From Anadara kagoshimensis (lineage: Eukaryota > Mollusca > Bivalvia > Arcoida > Arcidae): a DNA stretch of 64,000 nt. Each line of letters starts with the position of its first letter. Positions within the stretch are counted from its first letter, which is position 1. Both the position numbers and the translations under genes were made by a program. This document shows positions 63,270 to 64,000 of this stretch, one piece after another. The notes below the pieces were generated by a model, which did no database searches, was not told where the DNA came from, and was given only the letters and a program-made list of their open reading frames with translations. The stretch covers positions 6,745,058 through 6,809,057 of the forward strand of contig CM037870.1 in assembly GCA_021292105.1 (NCBI GenBank), read 5' to 3'.

Positions 63270-63860
63270 TTTTCATGATATTTCAGCATAAAGGTTTTTT
63301 CCATTAATAATGTACCAAGACACTTTATGGGTTTCTATGTGTGTGGTGATGTTTAGTTTAGATTCATTTGATTTAGAATTTATCTTTATGGAGGGAACAA
63401 ATTGTGACATTAAAAATATTATATTTTTTCTGAATATGATATATATAAATTCCATGTATTGAAAAATATATATATGAAATATCATATTAAGTTAAAACAA
63501 GTTTTTGAGAACTTTTAAATGGTTAATTTTTTCCGTGATGATAAGGTGGTTAAGACTGAAATGTAATTTTCATTTTTCTATATACTATAGAATTAATGAT
63601 GCATATCAACTATGATGTATTAGAAATTAACAAGCGTAACCACAGTAGGTGAAATGTAGGTGTAATTGGATGTGTTAAGGTATTACCTCTAAGGTAATTT
63701 TATACCCCAGGCAGGGTCTGTGGAGTGAGTTTACTAAGAACTACAGCTACCTTTATAGATCGTACCTGAGTTGTAAACAAGTTGTGTCATCAAATTGTCA
63801 TGTTAAAGAATTTATAGTAGGCCTTATATTAAGGCACAGATCATTGCCTTCCATCACAGT
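63270..63860. other. Non-coding, nothing recognised
   Basis: AT-rich, no gene seen. The 70-codon minus frame at 63273-63485 lies in very AT-rich DNA. Confidence 0.5.
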
Positions 63861-63867
63861 TTTTACA

Positions 63868-64000
63868 ACCACTACGATAGCGCAGTTGGTAGAGTGCTCA
63901 CTTTGTAAGTGGGAGGTTGTGGGTTCGAACCCTGACCGGGTCTGACTCAAGACTTGAAAGTGGGTAGTAACTGTTCTTTTGCCAAGCACTCGGCATTACA
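63868..64000 (+). mobile_element. SINE family A, cut by the window edge
   Basis: Head 'ATAGCGCAGTTGGTAGAGTGC' and 'GGTTCGAACCC', then 'GAAAGTGGGTAGTAACTGTTC' and 'GCCAAGCACTCGGCATTACA' to the end. Confidence 0.92.

Overview
The window is AT-rich eukaryotic DNA and most resembles a bivalve or other mollusc genome. The evidence is: split genes with GT-AG introns, many tRNA-derived SINEs whose 3' tail reads like the common molluscan 'CTTGACTGGGACGTTAAACACC' type, a very high density of short inverted-repeat transposons (MITEs), and a LINE 3' end. There is no bacterial-type gene organisation. The taxon below 'mollusc, probably bivalve' is not resolved from sequence alone.

Two protein-coding genes can be supported. 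(1) On the minus strand, 7611 down to 614, lies a six-exon PARP12 / ZAP (PARP13)-like gene. All exon-exon phases agree, and the domain order is winged-helix-like N-terminus, four CCCH fingers, a fifth CCCH finger, WWE1, WWE2 and the linker to a PARP domain. The ADP-ribosyltransferase exons must lie beyond the left edge. (2) On the plus strand, about 31.6 to 45.7 kb, lies a KMT5A (SETD8)-like SET-domain gene. It has an N-terminal SET exon, an acidic Ser-rich exon, two homologous duplicated acidic exons and a terminal exon with a SANT/Myb-like basic domain, then a stop codon and an AATAAA. The exon for the second half of the SET domain was not found. Direct joining of the flanking exons gives a stop codon, so either an exon was missed or the gene is damaged. 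An NRF1-type palindrome followed by splice donors at 33.4-34.3 kb suggests a promoter. A separate orphan coding exon (17542-17779, acidic protein, not recognised) has a TATA-like upstream region and no identified continuation.

The rest is repeats. 0-7.6 kb: PARP gene with MITEs in its introns. 7.6-11.8 kb: SINE, a CpG-rich degenerate array (8.7-9.5 kb) and a poly-T tract. 11.8-15.5 kb: a 3.66-kb element with long inverted ends, carrying a 53-bp tandem array and coding-like debris. 16.7-31 kb: orphan exon, LINE fragment, MITEs and SINEs, including one inserted into a tandem array with a clear target-site duplication. 31.6-45.7 kb: SET gene with a hAT-like MITE, minisatellites and a roughly 180-bp degenerate satellite in its introns. 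46-64 kb: no gene seen; MITEs, a roughly 92-bp tandem array (49.5-50.7 kb), a roughly 180-bp duplication, a 20-25-bp array (62 kb) and a cluster of TCAAGGTCA-like sites (63 kb).

The most interesting items are the SET gene architecture, the long-inverted-repeat element at 11.8-15.5 kb, the CpG-rich CGAAAACGTT array, and the hAT-like MITE carrying a coding-like segment.
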